64,000 bases of DNA from Devosia marina (GCF_009758415.1 NZ_WQRF01000003.1:248001-312000), one strand, 5' to 3'. Positions 43,906-53,880 are shown, counted from the first letter of the stretch. The notes: generated from the sequence alone by a model not told the origin. Made by a program: numbers and translations.

Positions 43906-44160
43906 ATGTCCTGTTGCGATCATAACGAAACGGTGACGGTCGAAATCACCGTCCCGCCCTGCCATGTGGCGGTCGCCCGCCGGTTCCTGGCGACAATCGG
44001 CGAGCCGGATACGGAAGAGAATGTCCGTAAACACTTTACGTCGATCATTGACCGGATTTGGGTCTATGCCTGCTGGCAGCAGCGCTTTCAGGAAGGGCGT
44101 TGCGATCCGGGCGGCGGGCCGCTCGGTCTTGATGGTGAAGAGCCGATATTCCGAGATTAG
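43906..44160 (+). CDS. Small conserved element protein, 84 residues
   Basis: Starts MSCCDHNETVTVEITVPPCHV at the ATG following GAAAGGAGGCGAC. A mixed-strand protein with cysteines at the start and near CWQQRF. No family function is recognised. It is followed immediately by a strong terminator. Confidence 0.6.
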   Translation: MSCCDHNETVTVEITVPPCHVAVARRFLATIGEPDTEENVRKHFTSIIDRIWVYACWQQRFQEGRCDPGGGPLGLDGEEPIFRD

Positions 44161-44162
44161 AA

Positions 44163-44194
44163 AAGGCCCGCATCTCAGGATGCGGGCCTTCTTT
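44163..44194 (+). terminator. Rho-independent terminator
   Basis: Twelve-base perfect stem (AAGGCCCGCATC and complement), loop TCAG, then CTTT. Confidence 0.85.
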
Positions 44195-44283
44195 ATTGTG
44201 ACGCCGCGCATTTCCACGCGCTTTCCCCGTGAAAACCCGCCAGTCGCCGACCGCATATTCGTCTCATGAGACAGGAGGCGAAT

Positions 44284-44565
44284 ATGGACGGTCATCGACA
44301 GGAGCGCCCCGGCGCCGTGCCGGCAGACTTCAGGCGCTGGGCGCAGAACTATCTGCGCGCCCGCAACGAGCGCGCCACCAGCACCCGCATCAATGCCATG
44401 TACGACGCCGTGAGCCTGGTGCTCGGGCTGACGGCGGCGGCGCATTCATCCGAAGCGTATGAGCGCGCCTGGGAGGCTTATTGCGACGGACTGGGCGCGA
44501 TCAGCCGCGAACGCGGCCTTGAGCGGCATCCGCACCGCTATCGCGGCGCAGCGAACGACAACTGA
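44284..44565 (+). CDS. Hypothetical element protein, 93 residues
   Basis: Starts MDGHRQERPGAVPADFRRWA after AGGAGGCGAAT. Mostly helical, with an arginine-rich segment (FRRWAQNYLRARNERATS). Function is unknown; it lies in a short row of small genes that leads to the serine recombinase. Confidence 0.55.
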   Translation: MDGHRQERPGAVPADFRRWAQNYLRARNERATSTRINAMYDAVSLVLGLTAAAHSSEAYERAWEAYCDGLGAISRERGLERHPHRYRGAANDN

Positions 44566-44616
44566 ACCGGCCGGCGGCTGGGCTGCCGGCTTCCCACCAA
44601 CACCGAGGACGATGAG

Positions 44617-44895
44617 ATGCGCGGGCATATGTCCAGCGATCGCCGGGCTTTGCGTGCCGATGCGGCCATTGCCGCACCGGGCGCGCACCCGCATGCGTCC
44701 GCGGACCTGCGCGTCACCAGCACGCTGGACGGAGATTATCCGGTCAGTGACGAAGAACTGGCCGTTCTCGAAGCCTTCCTGATGCCGGCGCTCGCGCGCC
44801 TTTTCGATGACGGCAAGGTCAAACCAGACTCGAAACAGCCGCAAAGGCCTGCCATACAGGATGAAGACTGTATCGATACGGAAATACGGTCATGA
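44617..44895 (+). CDS. Hypothetical protein coupled to the serine recombinase
   Basis: A 92-residue protein beginning MRGHMSSDRRALRADAAI. The C-terminal part contains EELAVLEAFLMPALARLF. Its TGA overlaps the ATG of the recombinase, so it may be an accessory factor such as a directionality protein, but this is only position-based. Confidence 0.55.
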   Translation: MRGHMSSDRRALRADAAIAAPGAHPHASADLRVTSTLDGDYPVSDEELAVLEAFLMPALARLFDDGKVKPDSKQPQRPAIQDEDCIDTEIRS

Positions 44896-46541
44896 CCCGG
44901 CATAGTGCACCATCGTCGACCAATGCAGCGCCGCTGCGCGCCGCGCTCTATATGCGCGTGTCCACCGGGCGGCAGGCGGAAAGCGACCTGTCCATCCCGG
45001 ACCAGCGACGGCAGATGACGGCGTTCTGCGGCGCGCGCGGCTGGGAGGTCGCGGCGGAGTTTGTCGACGCGGGCCTGTCCGGCACGGATGACAACCGGCC
45101 GCAGCTCCAGCGCCTGCTCGATATCGCCACGGCGGGCGGCGCACCCTTCGATGCCGTCATCGTCCATAGCTTCAGCCGCTTTGCCCGCGATCACTTCGCG
45201 CTCGAATATCATGTCCGCCGCCTGCGCAAGCACGGCATCCGGCTTGTCAGCATCACGCAGGATCTGGGGGACGACCCGATGAGCGTGATGGTCCGGCAGG
45301 TCTTCGCGCTGTTCGACGAGTACCAGTCAAAGGAAAATGCCAAGCATGTCCTGCGCGCGATGCAGGAGAATGCAAGGCAGGGCTTCTGGAACGGCGCGGC
45401 GGCCCCCTACGGCTATGCCATCGTGGCGGCAGGGCAGCGCGGGGCGAAGACCAAGAAGAAGCTCGCCATCGACCCGGTCGAGGCCGAGACCGTGCGGCTG
45501 ATCTTCCGTCTGTTCATCGAGGGTGACGGTACGTCCGGCCCGATGGGCGTCAAGGCGGTCGCCGCATGGCTGAACGATCACGGCCATCGCACCCGCCGCG
45601 GCGCGCGCTGGGGCATCGGGCCGCTGCACAAGCTCATCACCAGCACGGTCTACAAGGGCGAGTATCGCTTTAACCAGAAAGTCTGGAAGACGAAGGAGGA
45701 CAAGCCAGTGGACGAGCAGGTCATCGTCCCGGTCGACCCGATCATCGACCCGGCGACCTTCGACCGGCTGCAAAAGATGCTGAAGGCCCGCAACCCGAAG
45801 GTGACGCCGCCGCGCACCGTGACCGGGCCGATCCTGCTGACCGGCCTTGCCACCTGCGCCAGCTGCGGCGGCGGCATGACCCTGCGCACCGGCAAGTCAG
45901 GCCGCTATCGCTACTATGCCTGCGCCACCTGTGCCCAGAAGGGCAAGAGCGCCTGCAAGGGCCGCGCGATCCCGATGGACCGGCTCGACAACATTGTTAC
46001 GGAAAGGCTCGCTGCCGACCTGCTGACACCCTCAAGGGTCCACTCCCTTCTGGAAGCCCTGCTGGAGCGGCAGGCGGCCCGCAACAGCGACCATGCCGAA
46101 CGGGTGGCGGCGCTGCGCGCCAAACTGCTCGAAGCCGAGGGCCGGCTCAGCCGCCTTTACCAGGCCATCGAGACCGGCATCGCCGACCCCGCCGACCCGA
46201 CTCTCAAAGACCGGATCGAAGCGCTGCGCACCGAGCGCGACATCGCGCAAGCGACACTCGACCGGGCGCTCACCGAAATGCGCCCGGAAGCGCGGATCAC
46301 GCAGGAGAAGATTCAGGCTTTCACCGAAACCATGCGGGCCAACATCTGTGACGGCCCCGTCCCGTTCCGCCGCGCCTATCTGCGCGCCATGATCGACAAT
46401 GTAGAAGTCGACGACACGGAAATCCGCATCCACGGCCGGAAAACCGTTCTGGAACGCTTGGTTATGGGAAGCGGAGCAACTGCGGCCGGAGTGCCCAGTT
46501 TTGTTCGTAAATGGCGCGCCCGAAGAGATTCGAACTCCTGA
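44892..46541 (+). CDS. Large serine recombinase (site-specific integrase)
   Basis: A 549-residue recombinase. The resolvase domain is at about 15-155 (ALYMRVSTGRQAESDLS with the nucleophilic serine, later RFARDHFALEYHVR). The recombinase domain follows at about 170-290, and a zinc ribbon at about 315-360 (CASCGGGM with CATCAQKGKSAC). A coiled-coil C-terminal domain is at about 390-500. The last nine residues, WRARRDSNS, and the stop lie inside the tRNA-Arg gene on the opposite strand, so the reading frame ends in the attachment site. Integration at tRNA-Arg is therefore inferred. Confidence 0.92.
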   Translation: MTRHSAPSSTNAAPLRAALYMRVSTGRQAESDLSIPDQRRQMTAFCGARGWEVAAEFVDAGLSGTDDNRPQLQRLLDIATAGGAPFDAVIVHSFSRFARDHFALEYHVRRLRKHGIRLVSITQDLGDDPMSVMVRQVFALFDEYQSKENAKHVLRAMQENARQGFWNGAAAPYGYAIVAAGQRGAKTKKKLAIDPVEAETVRLIFRLFIEGDGTSGPMGVKAVAAWLNDHGHRTRRGARWGIGPLHKLITSTVYKGEYRFNQKVWKTKEDKPVDEQVIVPVDPIIDPATFDRLQKMLKARNPKVTPPRTVTGPILLTGLATCASCGGGMTLRTGKSGRYRYYACATCAQKGKSACKGRAIPMDRLDNIVTERLAADLLTPSRVHSLLEALLERQAARNSDHAERVAALRAKLLEAEGRLSRLYQAIETGIADPADPTLKDRIEALRTERDIAQATLDRALTEMRPEARITQEKIQAFTETMRANICDGPVPFRRAYLRAMIDNVEVDDTEIRIHGRKTVLERLVMGSGATAAGVPSFVRKWRARRDSNS

Positions 46542-46588
46542 CCCCCAGATTCGTAGTCTGGTGCTCTATCCAGCTGAGCTACGGGCGC
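46512..46588 (-). tRNA. tRNA-Arg (ACG)
   Basis: Complete cloverleaf from GCGCCCGTAGCTCAG to CGGGCGCGCCA. The anticodon loop is ACTACGAAT (ACG), the T-loop TTCGAAT, and CCA is encoded at 46514-46512. The acceptor arms pair fully. The 3' half overlaps the end of the serine recombinase gene. Confidence 0.95.
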
Positions 46589-46715
46589 GCAAACCGACAT
46601 GTGCGGTAGGCTTGTAGGATCGGTGCGTCTAGCGCTGCCGATCAAAGCGGGGCAACCCATACATGGGTGTTCTGGCCATTGCAAGCGGGGCGGTGACGAT
46701 TTTCGTGGGAAGAAT

Positions 46716-48143
46716 TCAGCCTTCCGTGCGCCGGACCGGCAGTGTGATGTCGAAGCGGGTCCCCTGCCCCTCATCCACATGCGCCAGAGTCCCGCCATGC
46801 GCTTCGGTAATCTCCCGGGCGATGGCCAGTCCTAGCCCGGTACCGCCCGAGCGGGCCGAGCCTTCAAAGGCGATGAACAGGTTTTCCCGCGCGCGCGGTG
46901 GCAGGCCCGGTCCATTGTCGCGCAGGGTAATAACCGTGCGTTCGGGATCGGCACTGGCGCGAGCCTCGATGCGAAAATCCTGCGCTTCGCCCGGCACGGC
47001 TTCCAGGGCCTCGCGCGCATTCTTGAGCAGATTGACCAACACCCGCCCCATCTGCCCCGCATCCACCTCAACCATCAACGAGGCATCCACGCCATTGTCG
47101 AACGCGATCAGCGGATTGCCCGCCACACGGGCGTCGAAGGCAGCGTCGTCCACCAGCGTGCGCAGATTGACCGGCGCAAATTGCGGCACGATGGACGTCT
47201 CCCGGCCATAATCGAGCACTGCCTGGGCAAAGCCGATAGCCTTGTCCAATGTAGTCACCAGCCGCGGCGCCAGCCGTTGCACCTTGGGATCGTCCAGCGT
47301 CGCCACCTGATCGGACAGCAATTGCGCCGAGCTCAGCGTGTTGCGCAGATCGTGATTGATCTTGGCCACCGCCAGCCCCAGATCGGCCAGATGCCGCCTT
47401 TGCCGCAACATGGAAAACAGCTCCGTTTCCATATCGGCCAATTCTCGTTCAAGAATTCCGATTTCGTCCGACCGTCTGGAAGGAATCAGAATCAGGGAGG
47501 CGTTTTCGGGCGCCTTGCGGAAGGCCAGCATATTGCGGGTCACCCGCAGGACCGGGTCAATGAACAGGCGGCTGACCAGGACATAGAGCACAAAGGCCGT
47601 CACCGCCGCGATACCGAAGGAGACCAGCGCAAAACTGCGCGAATAGTCGAACATGTCCCGCCGCAGTGGCGCTTCGGGCATCAGCAGCTCGACCAGGCTT
47701 TCATTGAGATCGCCCTCGCCCACCACCCGCAGCGTACGTCCGGGCGGCGCAACCAGCGTATCGAGTGCGCCCCAGACCCGGCTGGGCAGGTCGCCCTGTC
47801 GCAGATCGGCGGTGACGACCGTGTCCGGCATCACCGGATTGGTCAACTCGATCAGCTGGCTCTGCCCTTCGCGTCGATAGACAATGGCATGGGCACCGGC
47901 TGAGTTGAGCAGCCTGTCGGTCAGGTCGCGCGGCAGCGCCATCACATCGGGCACCGCGTCGAGCACCCGCGCCGCCACCACGCCGACCTGCAGGCGGTCT
48001 TCCAGCCAGGTGGTGCGAAAGCTTGCAACAGAGGGCAGAAAGATGACGATTTCGACCAGCAGGATCACGCCAATGATTGTGGCGATCAGCTTGCTTGAAA
48101 GCCCCGGAAACCGGCCGGCCATGGCATTGGGCTGGTCCTTCAT
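46716..48143 (-). CDS. Sensor histidine kinase
   Basis: A 475-residue protein with a first transmembrane helix near residue 16-35 (LIATIIGVILLVEIVIFL), a periplasmic sensor and a second helix (ALVSFGIAAVTAFVLYVLV). A HAMP region follows, then a kinase core: KINHDLRNTL with the phospho-accepting histidine, LVNLLKNAREAL (N box), LRDNGPGLP (G1) and GGTGLGLAIAR (G2). The partner response regulator is not in this window. It is the first gene of the conserved chromosome after the element. The start at 48143 (MKDQPNAMAG) is preferred to one at 48188. Confidence 0.9.
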   Translation of the reverse strand: MKDQPNAMAGRFPGLSSKLIATIIGVILLVEIVIFLPSVASFRTTWLEDRLQVGVVAARVLDAVPDVMALPRDLTDRLLNSAGAHAIVYRREGQSQLIELTNPVMPDTVVTADLRQGDLPSRVWGALDTLVAPPGRTLRVVGEGDLNESLVELLMPEAPLRRDMFDYSRSFALVSFGIAAVTAFVLYVLVSRLFIDPVLRVTRNMLAFRKAPENASLILIPSRRSDEIGILERELADMETELFSMLRQRRHLADLGLAVAKINHDLRNTLSSAQLLSDQVATLDDPKVQRLAPRLVTTLDKAIGFAQAVLDYGRETSIVPQFAPVNLRTLVDDAAFDARVAGNPLIAFDNGVDASLMVEVDAGQMGRVLVNLLKNAREALEAVPGEAQDFRIEARASADPERTVITLRDNGPGLPPRARENLFIAFEGSARSGGTGLGLAIAREITEAHGGTLAHVDEGQGTRFDITLPVRRTEG

Positions 48144-48212
48144 CCTCGCAATCCTGCCAATCCCTCTCAGGCCCCCATTTGTTGTCACTGCACAGCCCTG
48201 CCAGCGCGCAGC

Positions 48213-49655
48213 TTAGATACCGAGCCGCCGCCGCACCGCGCCGAGACGCCTTGCAAAGGAAGATACGGCTTCAGCCCCACTCTGGTTTTCACCCAAAGCG
48301 GCCAGAATGGCCAGAAGGCTTGGATGGGGCAGGCTGAGATCAGCCAATTGCCCGAGCGCAATGCCTTTTTCCATCGCCAGCGCCAGAACGCCAGCCAGTT
48401 CGCCGGCCTCCGGTCCCACCAGGCTCGCCGCCAGTATCTGTCCCTTGGGATTAACCAGGACCTTGGCCAGCCCCCTGTCCTGCCCGAGTGCGCGCGCCTT
48501 GCCATTTTCGCTCAGCCCGCCGCGCAAGATCACATGTCCCGCCGCCAACGGCTTGGAGTCGGTCGGCCAGCGGCCAATCTCGGCCAGGGCCGGCTCGGTC
48601 TGCACCAATTGTGGCTGCTGGGCCGGCTGATGCCGCGGCGCCCCCAGCACCAGTGCTTCAATCACCGCCCGGCCATGGCTGAGCGCGTGGTGCCATTGCC
48701 CGATACCCGCGCTGGCACCGACCACCCGGATCCGCCGATTGCTTGTTTGCCCCAGGGCGCCAAGGGCAAATTGCCGCGCCTTGCCGCGCAGGGGCCGCAG
48801 GCGCGCCGCCTCCAACCCCATGTCGTCCAGGCTCGCCTGAGTGCCGGCGCACACCAATACATGCGAAATGTCGAGCACTTCACTCGCACCATCGGGCAGC
48901 GTGATCGTGGCACCAATACCCTGCGACCGGGGCTGGATCGCCTCCAATTTGCCACCGTCGATCACCCGCACGCCCTCTTCGCTCAGGCATTGCAGCACAA
49001 TGCCGGCCGCCTCGATATCGAAGCCGGGCAGTGCCGCACCCTGTGGCACCAGCGTTACATCCGATCCCAGCCGCGCAAAGGCCTGTGCCAATGCCAGGCC
49101 TTCCGGATCGGCGCCAATCACCAGCAGATGGGTGAGCTTGCGGCTGTTCTCGAGAATGCTGTCGGGTGTGAAATAGCCAGCCTCATCGAGGCCGGAAATC
49201 TCCGGCAATAACGCAGCGCCACCGACCGCCAGCACAATCGCCTGCGGGCGCACCTGAACATCGCCCACCGCCAATGTCATGGCATCGACAAAGCGCGTGT
49301 CACCCCGGAGCACCGATATGCCAAGCCCCGTCAATCGCTCGCGACTGTCGAGCGGGGCCTGTTCGGCGGCCAGGCTTCGTGCCCTCTTCTGCACCGCGCG
49401 CATGCTGACCTTGGGATCTACGCCGGCCAGACCCAGTGCGTCGGCATTGCGCATGGCCTGGGCCCGCGACGCGCTCGCCACCAGCGAGGCGACCTGCACC
49501 GCCCGCTGCGGTGCGTCGCCGGGTTCGGCGTGTCCCCTGTCAACAAGCAAAACACGAGCGCCAAGGCGCCGGGCATGCTGGGCCAGCGCGATTCCGAGCG
49601 CGCCTGCGCCCACAATGCAAAGCTCGGGTCGAGTAATCTCAGCCATGTCCGCCAC
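48213..49655 (-). CDS. FAD-dependent oxidoreductase related to dihydrolipoamide dehydrogenase
   Basis: A 480-residue flavoprotein with an FAD-binding GAGALG motif near residue 16, a second dinucleotide fold (LLVIGADPEGLALAQAFARL) and the C-terminal dimerisation domain with HPS. In relatives the segment after the FAD motif has GGTCLNxGCxPSK with the redox-active cysteine pair. Here it reads EPGDAPQRAVQVAS and has no cysteine. It therefore cannot act as a disulfide reductase, but FAD and NAD(P) binding appear kept. Its gene lies back to back with rpmH. Confidence 0.8.
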   Translation of the reverse strand: MADMAEITRPELCIVGAGALGIALAQHARRLGARVLLVDRGHAEPGDAPQRAVQVASLVASASRAQAMRNADALGLAGVDPKVSMRAVQKRARSLAAEQAPLDSRERLTGLGISVLRGDTRFVDAMTLAVGDVQVRPQAIVLAVGGAALLPEISGLDEAGYFTPDSILENSRKLTHLLVIGADPEGLALAQAFARLGSDVTLVPQGAALPGFDIEAAGIVLQCLSEEGVRVIDGGKLEAIQPRSQGIGATITLPDGASEVLDISHVLVCAGTQASLDDMGLEAARLRPLRGKARQFALGALGQTSNRRIRVVGASAGIGQWHHALSHGRAVIEALVLGAPRHQPAQQPQLVQTEPALAEIGRWPTDSKPLAAGHVILRGGLSENGKARALGQDRGLAKVLVNPKGQILAASLVGPEAGELAGVLALAMEKGIALGQLADLSLPHPSLLAILAALGENQSGAEAVSSFARRLGAVRRRLGI

Positions 49656-49740
49656 AGGCCAGAACCATTGCCGCTCTTATGCGGGGGAAAGCGCGGCTTG
49701 ACAACTGGGCCACTTTGGCTGTTCCGCGTGCCAATGCGCG

Positions 49741-49769
49741 TTGACTTGGGCATGTCTTTTCCCTATAGA
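49741..49769 (+). promoter_or_regulatory. Promoter of rpmH-rnpA
   Basis: TTGACT at 49741, a 17-base spacer, TATAGA at 49764; transcription would start about 95 bases before rpmH. Confidence 0.65.
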
Positions 49770-49870
49770 CCCCACCAACGCGAAGGCGGCGCGCATGCCC
49801 GCCTCAGGGATTATTCTGCTTTCAAGCAGCACCAAATAAGAGGAACCGTGCGACAGCGCGGTCTGATGTT

Positions 49871-50005
49871 ATGAAGCGTACATACCAGCCTTCCAAGCTC
49901 GTGCGTGCCCGTCGTCACGGTTTCCGTGCCCGTATGGCGACCAAGGACGGCCGCGCGATTCTCAATCGCCGCCGCCGCGACGGCCGCAAGAAGCTTTCGG
50001 CCTAA
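49871..50005 (+). CDS. rpmH: 50S ribosomal protein L34
   Basis: 44 residues, [18 protein letters not shown] to [12 protein letters not shown], the near-universal L34 sequence, a basic protein of the large ribosomal subunit. It opens the rpmH-rnpA-yidC-ysxC cluster, an order conserved in Alphaproteobacteria. It has its own promoter at 49741. Confidence 0.98.
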   Translation: MKRTYQPSKLVRARRHGFRARMATKDGRAILNRRRRDGRKKLSA

Positions 50006-50020
50006 GGGATTTGTGGCCGG

Positions 50021-50428
50021 ATGACGGCCGAACAGTCCACGCGCCAAGCGACATTGCGCCGCCTCAAGCGGCGCGCGCAATTCTTAAACGCCGCCCGGGG
50101 CAATCGCGCCGGGCGTTCTGCGTTTGGATTGCAGGCCGTTCCCAGCCGTGAACCCGATCCCGGCATCGGCTTTACCGTCACCAAGAAAGTCGGCAATTCG
50201 CCTCAGCGCAACCGGATAAAGCGGCGTCTTCGCGCCGCTGCGGCAGCATGCGCGCGTGACTTTGTGCCCGGACATGACTATGTCCTTCTGGCGCGGCGCG
50301 AGGCCATCAGCCAGCCTTTCACCAAGCTCGTCGCCGATCTCGGCGGCCTCATCGCTCGTGTGCATGACACAAAACTGAGCGACAATCGCAAATCACCCGG
50401 CCGCGGCCAACGGAACCCGAGACCATGA
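50021..50428 (+). CDS. rnpA: Ribonuclease P protein component
   Basis: 135 residues, with FTVTKKVGNSPQRNRIKRRL, the RNR motif that contacts the RNase P RNA. The protein helps the RNA trim tRNA 5' ends. It lies 15 bases after rpmH, and its last four bases overlap yidC. Confidence 0.97.
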   Translation: MTAEQSTRQATLRRLKRRAQFLNAARGNRAGRSAFGLQAVPSREPDPGIGFTVTKKVGNSPQRNRIKRRLRAAAAACARDFVPGHDYVLLARREAISQPFTKLVADLGGLIARVHDTKLSDNRKSPGRGQRNPRP

Positions 50429-52263
50429 ATTCTGACAATCGCAATGTGATCCTTGCCGTCGTGCTCAGCATGATCGTGCTGTTCGGCTGGCAGTTTTTCA
50501 TTGCCGGTCCACAATTGGAACAGGCCCAGCGCCAGGCTGAAATTGCTGCCCAGCAGCAGGCCGAATCCGAGCAACTTGCCGTACCGGCAACCAATGCCGA
50601 CGGGTCTGCTGCAGCGCCGGCCGCAACAAGCGGCGCGCCGCAGGTCTTCGCCGATCGCGACACAGCCATCGCCGCCACCGACCGCGTCGCCATTTCCACG
50701 GCTGACCTCGAGGGTTCGATCAATCTGACCGGCGCCCGCATCGATGATCTCGAACTCAAGCAATACCGTGAGACGGTCGATCCCGATTCCCCGATCATTG
50801 CCCTGCTCAAGCCCGCCGGCCTGCCCGATGCCTATTTCGTCGAACAGGGCTGGGCCGCTGCCGCCGGCTCCAGCGTCGCCCTGCCGACCAGCCAGTCGGT
50901 GTGGACCCTTGAAGGCGACAACGCCACCCTGACCGCTGATACCCCGGTCACTCTGCGCTTTGACAATGGCGAGGGCCTTGTATTCCACCGCACCTTTGCC
51001 GTGGACGATTTCTATCTCTTCACCGTCACCCAGACCGTGGAAAACACTGGGGCCGGCGACGTCGCCCTGTTCCCCTATTCGCGCGTCATCCGCCACGGCA
51101 ATCCGCAGGTGCAAAACTTCTTCATCCAGCATGAAGGACCGATCGGCGTGCTGGGTTCGAACAATTATGTCGCCCGCAAATACGGGGACCTGCAGAACGA
51201 GCGCCAGGTCGACTTCTCCTCGACCACCGGCTGGCTCGGCATTGCCGACAAATATTGGGCGACCGCAGTGCTCCCCAAGCCAGAGACCGCAATCAATGCG
51301 CGTTTTGCCTTTAGCCAGTCGGGCGGCACCAATGTGTTCCAGACCAACTATGTCGAGACACAACCGGTCATGGTGCCGGCCGGCGGCACGGTCAGCCATG
51401 AAGCCTATGTCTTTGCCGGTGCCAAGGAAGACCGCGTCATCGCCGCCTATCAGGAAGACTTTGGTTTCGACCGCCTTGAACTGCTGATCGACTGGGGCTG
51501 GTTCCACTTCCTCACCAAGCCGATGCACTGGCTGCTGGTCACCCTCTACGGCATTCTGGGCAATTTCGGCCTGGCCGTGCTGGCGGTGACCGTCATCGTC
51601 AAGGCCATCTTCTTCCCCCTCGCCAACCGCTCCTACGCCTCCATGGCTGCCATGCGCCGCGTGCAGCCGGAAATGAAGGCCATTCAGGAGCGCCTCAAGG
51701 ACGATCGCGCCGCCCAGCAGCAGGCAATGATGGAGCTGTACAAGAAAGAGAAGATCAACCCGCTGTCCGGGTGCTGGCCGATCCTCATTCAGATCCCGGT
51801 CTTTTTTGCGCTCTACACCGTGATCTTCATCTCGCTCGAAATGCGGCACGCGCCCTTCTTCGGCTGGATTCAGGACCTGGCGGCGCCCGATCCGACCAAT
51901 ATCTTCACCCTGTTCGGCCTGATCCCCTGGAATCCGACCGCGCTGCCGATCCTGGGCTCCTTCCTGCATCTGGGCATCTGGCCGGTCATCATGGGCATTT
52001 CCATGTGGGTGCAGATGCGCCTCAACCCGCCGCCGCCCGATCCGACCCAGGCCATGATCTTCAACTGGATGCCGGTGATCTTCACCTTCATGCTGGGCAC
52101 TTTCCCGGCAGGTCTGGTGATTTACTGGGCCTGGAACAACACGCTCTCGATTGCCCAGCAATGGTTCATCATGAAGCGGCACGGTGTTGAGGTGAACCTG
52201 TTCGGCAACATCATCGACAGCTTCCGCCGCAAGCCCAAGCCGGCCGAGCCAACCAAGAGCTGA
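50425..52263 (+). CDS. yidC: Membrane protein insertase
   Basis: 612 residues. A first transmembrane helix is at about 8-24, followed by the large periplasmic beta domain, and the five-helix insertase core from about 355 ([19 protein letters not shown]). It carries the conserved [16 protein letters not shown] and a basic C-terminal tail. It inserts Sec-dependent and independent inner-membrane proteins. Overlaps rnpA by four bases. Normal length for Alphaproteobacteria. Confidence 0.98.
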   Translation: MNSDNRNVILAVVLSMIVLFGWQFFIAGPQLEQAQRQAEIAAQQQAESEQLAVPATNADGSAAAPAATSGAPQVFADRDTAIAATDRVAISTADLEGSINLTGARIDDLELKQYRETVDPDSPIIALLKPAGLPDAYFVEQGWAAAAGSSVALPTSQSVWTLEGDNATLTADTPVTLRFDNGEGLVFHRTFAVDDFYLFTVTQTVENTGAGDVALFPYSRVIRHGNPQVQNFFIQHEGPIGVLGSNNYVARKYGDLQNERQVDFSSTTGWLGIADKYWATAVLPKPETAINARFAFSQSGGTNVFQTNYVETQPVMVPAGGTVSHEAYVFAGAKEDRVIAAYQEDFGFDRLELLIDWGWFHFLTKPMHWLLVTLYGILGNFGLAVLAVTVIVKAIFFPLANRSYASMAAMRRVQPEMKAIQERLKDDRAAQQQAMMELYKKEKINPLSGCWPILIQIPVFFALYTVIFISLEMRHAPFFGWIQDLAAPDPTNIFTLFGLIPWNPTALPILGSFLHLGIWPVIMGISMWVQMRLNPPPPDPTQAMIFNWMPVIFTFMLGTFPAGLVIYWAWNNTLSIAQQWFIMKRHGVEVNLFGNIIDSFRRKPKPAEPTKS

Positions 52264-52285
52264 GCCGCATTGAACGAATGAATGG

Positions 52286-52307
52286 GCCCGCCGCTTCGCC
52301 GGCGGGC
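52286..52307 (+). terminator. Hairpin between yidC and ysxC
   Basis: GCCCGCCG pairs with CGGCGGGC around a six-base loop, followed by TTCTCCT. It may attenuate read-through. Confidence 0.5.
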
Positions 52308-52328
52308 TTCTCCTATCTGGGGTCACAC

Positions 52329-52973
52329 ATGACGCAACCCGACTATTCTCCCGACACCATTGAGCGCGGCCGCCTGCTGTTTGCCCGGCCCTTCCTGTTC
52401 GTGAAGGGTTGCGTGAAACTGGCCGACCTGCCGCCCATGGATAGGCTTGAAATTGCCTTTGCCGGCCGCTCCAATGTCGGCAAGTCGAGCCTGATCAACG
52501 CCCTGTGCGGCACTTCGGGCCTGGCCCGCACCTCCAATACGCCTGGGCGCACGCAGGAACTCAACATCTTCGAGAGCCAGAGCGAAAACCTGCGCATCGT
52601 CGACATGCCCGGCTATGGCTACGCCAAGGCGCCTGAGCCCAAGGTCAGGGCCTGGACCGCCCTGATCCACCAATACCTCACCGGTCGCGCCACCCTGCGC
52701 CGTGTCTATGTGCTGATCGACAGCCGGCACGGCGCCAAGGACAACGATATCTCGGTGATGAACGAGCTCGACCGCGCGGCGGTCAGCTATCAGGTGGTAA
52801 TGACCAAGGTCGACAAGCCCTCCGCCAAGGACCTTGAAAGCGCCGTCGCCAAGACCCGCGCCGCCATTGCAAAGCGCCCCGCCGCCCATCCGGACATCAT
52901 TCAGACATCATCGGAAAAAGGCACCGGCCTCAATCAGTTGCGCAGCGAGATCGCGCTGCTGCTCGAGAGCTGA
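52329..52973 (+). CDS. ysxC: Ribosome-biogenesis GTPase YsxC/EngB
   Basis: 214 residues from the ATG at 52329 ([18 protein letters not shown]). G1 is [11 protein letters not shown]3 is DMPGYGYAK and G4 is TKVD. It takes part in large-subunit assembly. The frame also opens at 52278, but that part overlaps the hairpin. It ends the rpmH cluster at a strong terminator. Confidence 0.95.
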   Translation: MTQPDYSPDTIERGRLLFARPFLFVKGCVKLADLPPMDRLEIAFAGRSNVGKSSLINALCGTSGLARTSNTPGRTQELNIFESQSENLRIVDMPGYGYAKAPEPKVRAWTALIHQYLTGRATLRRVYVLIDSRHGAKDNDISVMNELDRAAVSYQVVMTKVDKPSAKDLESAVAKTRAAIAKRPAAHPDIIQTSSEKGTGLNQLRSEIALLLES

Positions 52974-52988
52974 TCCGCTCCAGAAGCA

Positions 52989-53010
52989 AAGGGCGCCCTG
53001 GGGCGCCCTT
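52989..53010 (+). terminator. Terminator after ysxC
   Basis: Nine-base stem AAGGGCGCC and complement, loop CTGG. Confidence 0.7.
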
Positions 53011-53067
53011 ACATATGTTCTGATTGGTCGGGCGGCCAAGCCAATGCTCTGTCACACTCACACGGCC

Positions 53068-53787
53068 TTAGCGGCGACTGCCTGCGTCCTGCATGAACCG
53101 CGCAATATAGTCGCGCAGAAGGGCGCTGTCCGAGGCGCTCGAAAACGAACCCAGGGCTTCTGCAATCACCCCGTCGGTCGCTTTGCCGCGGCGCAGTTCC
53201 ACCAGGGCCGTACCGTAGCTGTCATCGAACTCGGGATGCGGCTGAAAGCTCAGGGCCTGACCGGAACGATAGAACAAGCCCGCATTGGGCGTGAAATCCG
53301 ATGCCAGGATCACCTCGGCCTCATCGGGTGGCGCGATCACCTGGTCCTGATGCGAACACACGACGGAGAGGGATTCGGGTGCCGCCTCCATGAAATTGGG
53401 ACGGTCAATCACCCGATACTGGTGGCGGCCCAGCCCCCAGCCTTTTTCCGACTTCCGCACGTTCCCGCCGAGTGCATCGGCCATCGCTTGATGCCCAAAG
53501 CAGATCCCCAGCATCGGGGTCCGCGCCGCATAAGCCTGGCGGATGAAGTCGCGCAAGGGGTCGAGCCAGGCGTGGTCTTCATAAACGCCGGCTGAGGAAC
53601 CGGTAATGGCGATGCCCTCTAACCCAGCAGGGTCAGGCAGGGACTCGCCGTCCAGCACTCTTACCGCTTCATAGTCGAAGGTCCGCCCGGTCGACGCGAA
53701 CATCTCACGAAACATGACGGAATAAGGATCGAACTGGTCTCGGAGCGGGTCTGGTACTTTGCCGACTTCGATAGTGGTTATCTTCAT
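53068..53787 (-). CDS. Class I glutamine amidotransferase-like protein
   Basis: 239 residues from MKITTIEVGKVPDPLRDQF. GICFGHQAMADALGG holds the nucleophilic cysteine and SFQPHPEFD the histidine and glutamate, the triad of type 1 amidotransferases. No synthetase domain or partner is next to it, so the substrate is unknown (relatives act on gamma-glutamyl compounds). The upstream frame to 53868 lacks a better start. Confidence 0.85.
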   Translation of the reverse strand: MKITTIEVGKVPDPLRDQFDPYSVMFREMFASTGRTFDYEAVRVLDGESLPDPAGLEGIAITGSSAGVYEDHAWLDPLRDFIRQAYAARTPMLGICFGHQAMADALGGNVRKSEKGWGLGRHQYRVIDRPNFMEAAPESLSVVCSHQDQVIAPPDEAEVILASDFTPNAGLFYRSGQALSFQPHPEFDDSYGTALVELRRGKATDGVIAEALGSFSSASDSALLRDYIARFMQDAGSRR

Positions 53788-53880
53788 GGCCAACCGCGTG
53801 CTTGTAACCCGATTGGCATATCGGAAACGCACAGGCCCGATCAAGCACGCGCCTGTGCGAGGCGGCAATGCAGCGGCGAA

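Noticed and set aside
50278-52326. 682-codon minus frame opposite yidC.
   Set aside because: yidC is unmistakable on the plus strand.
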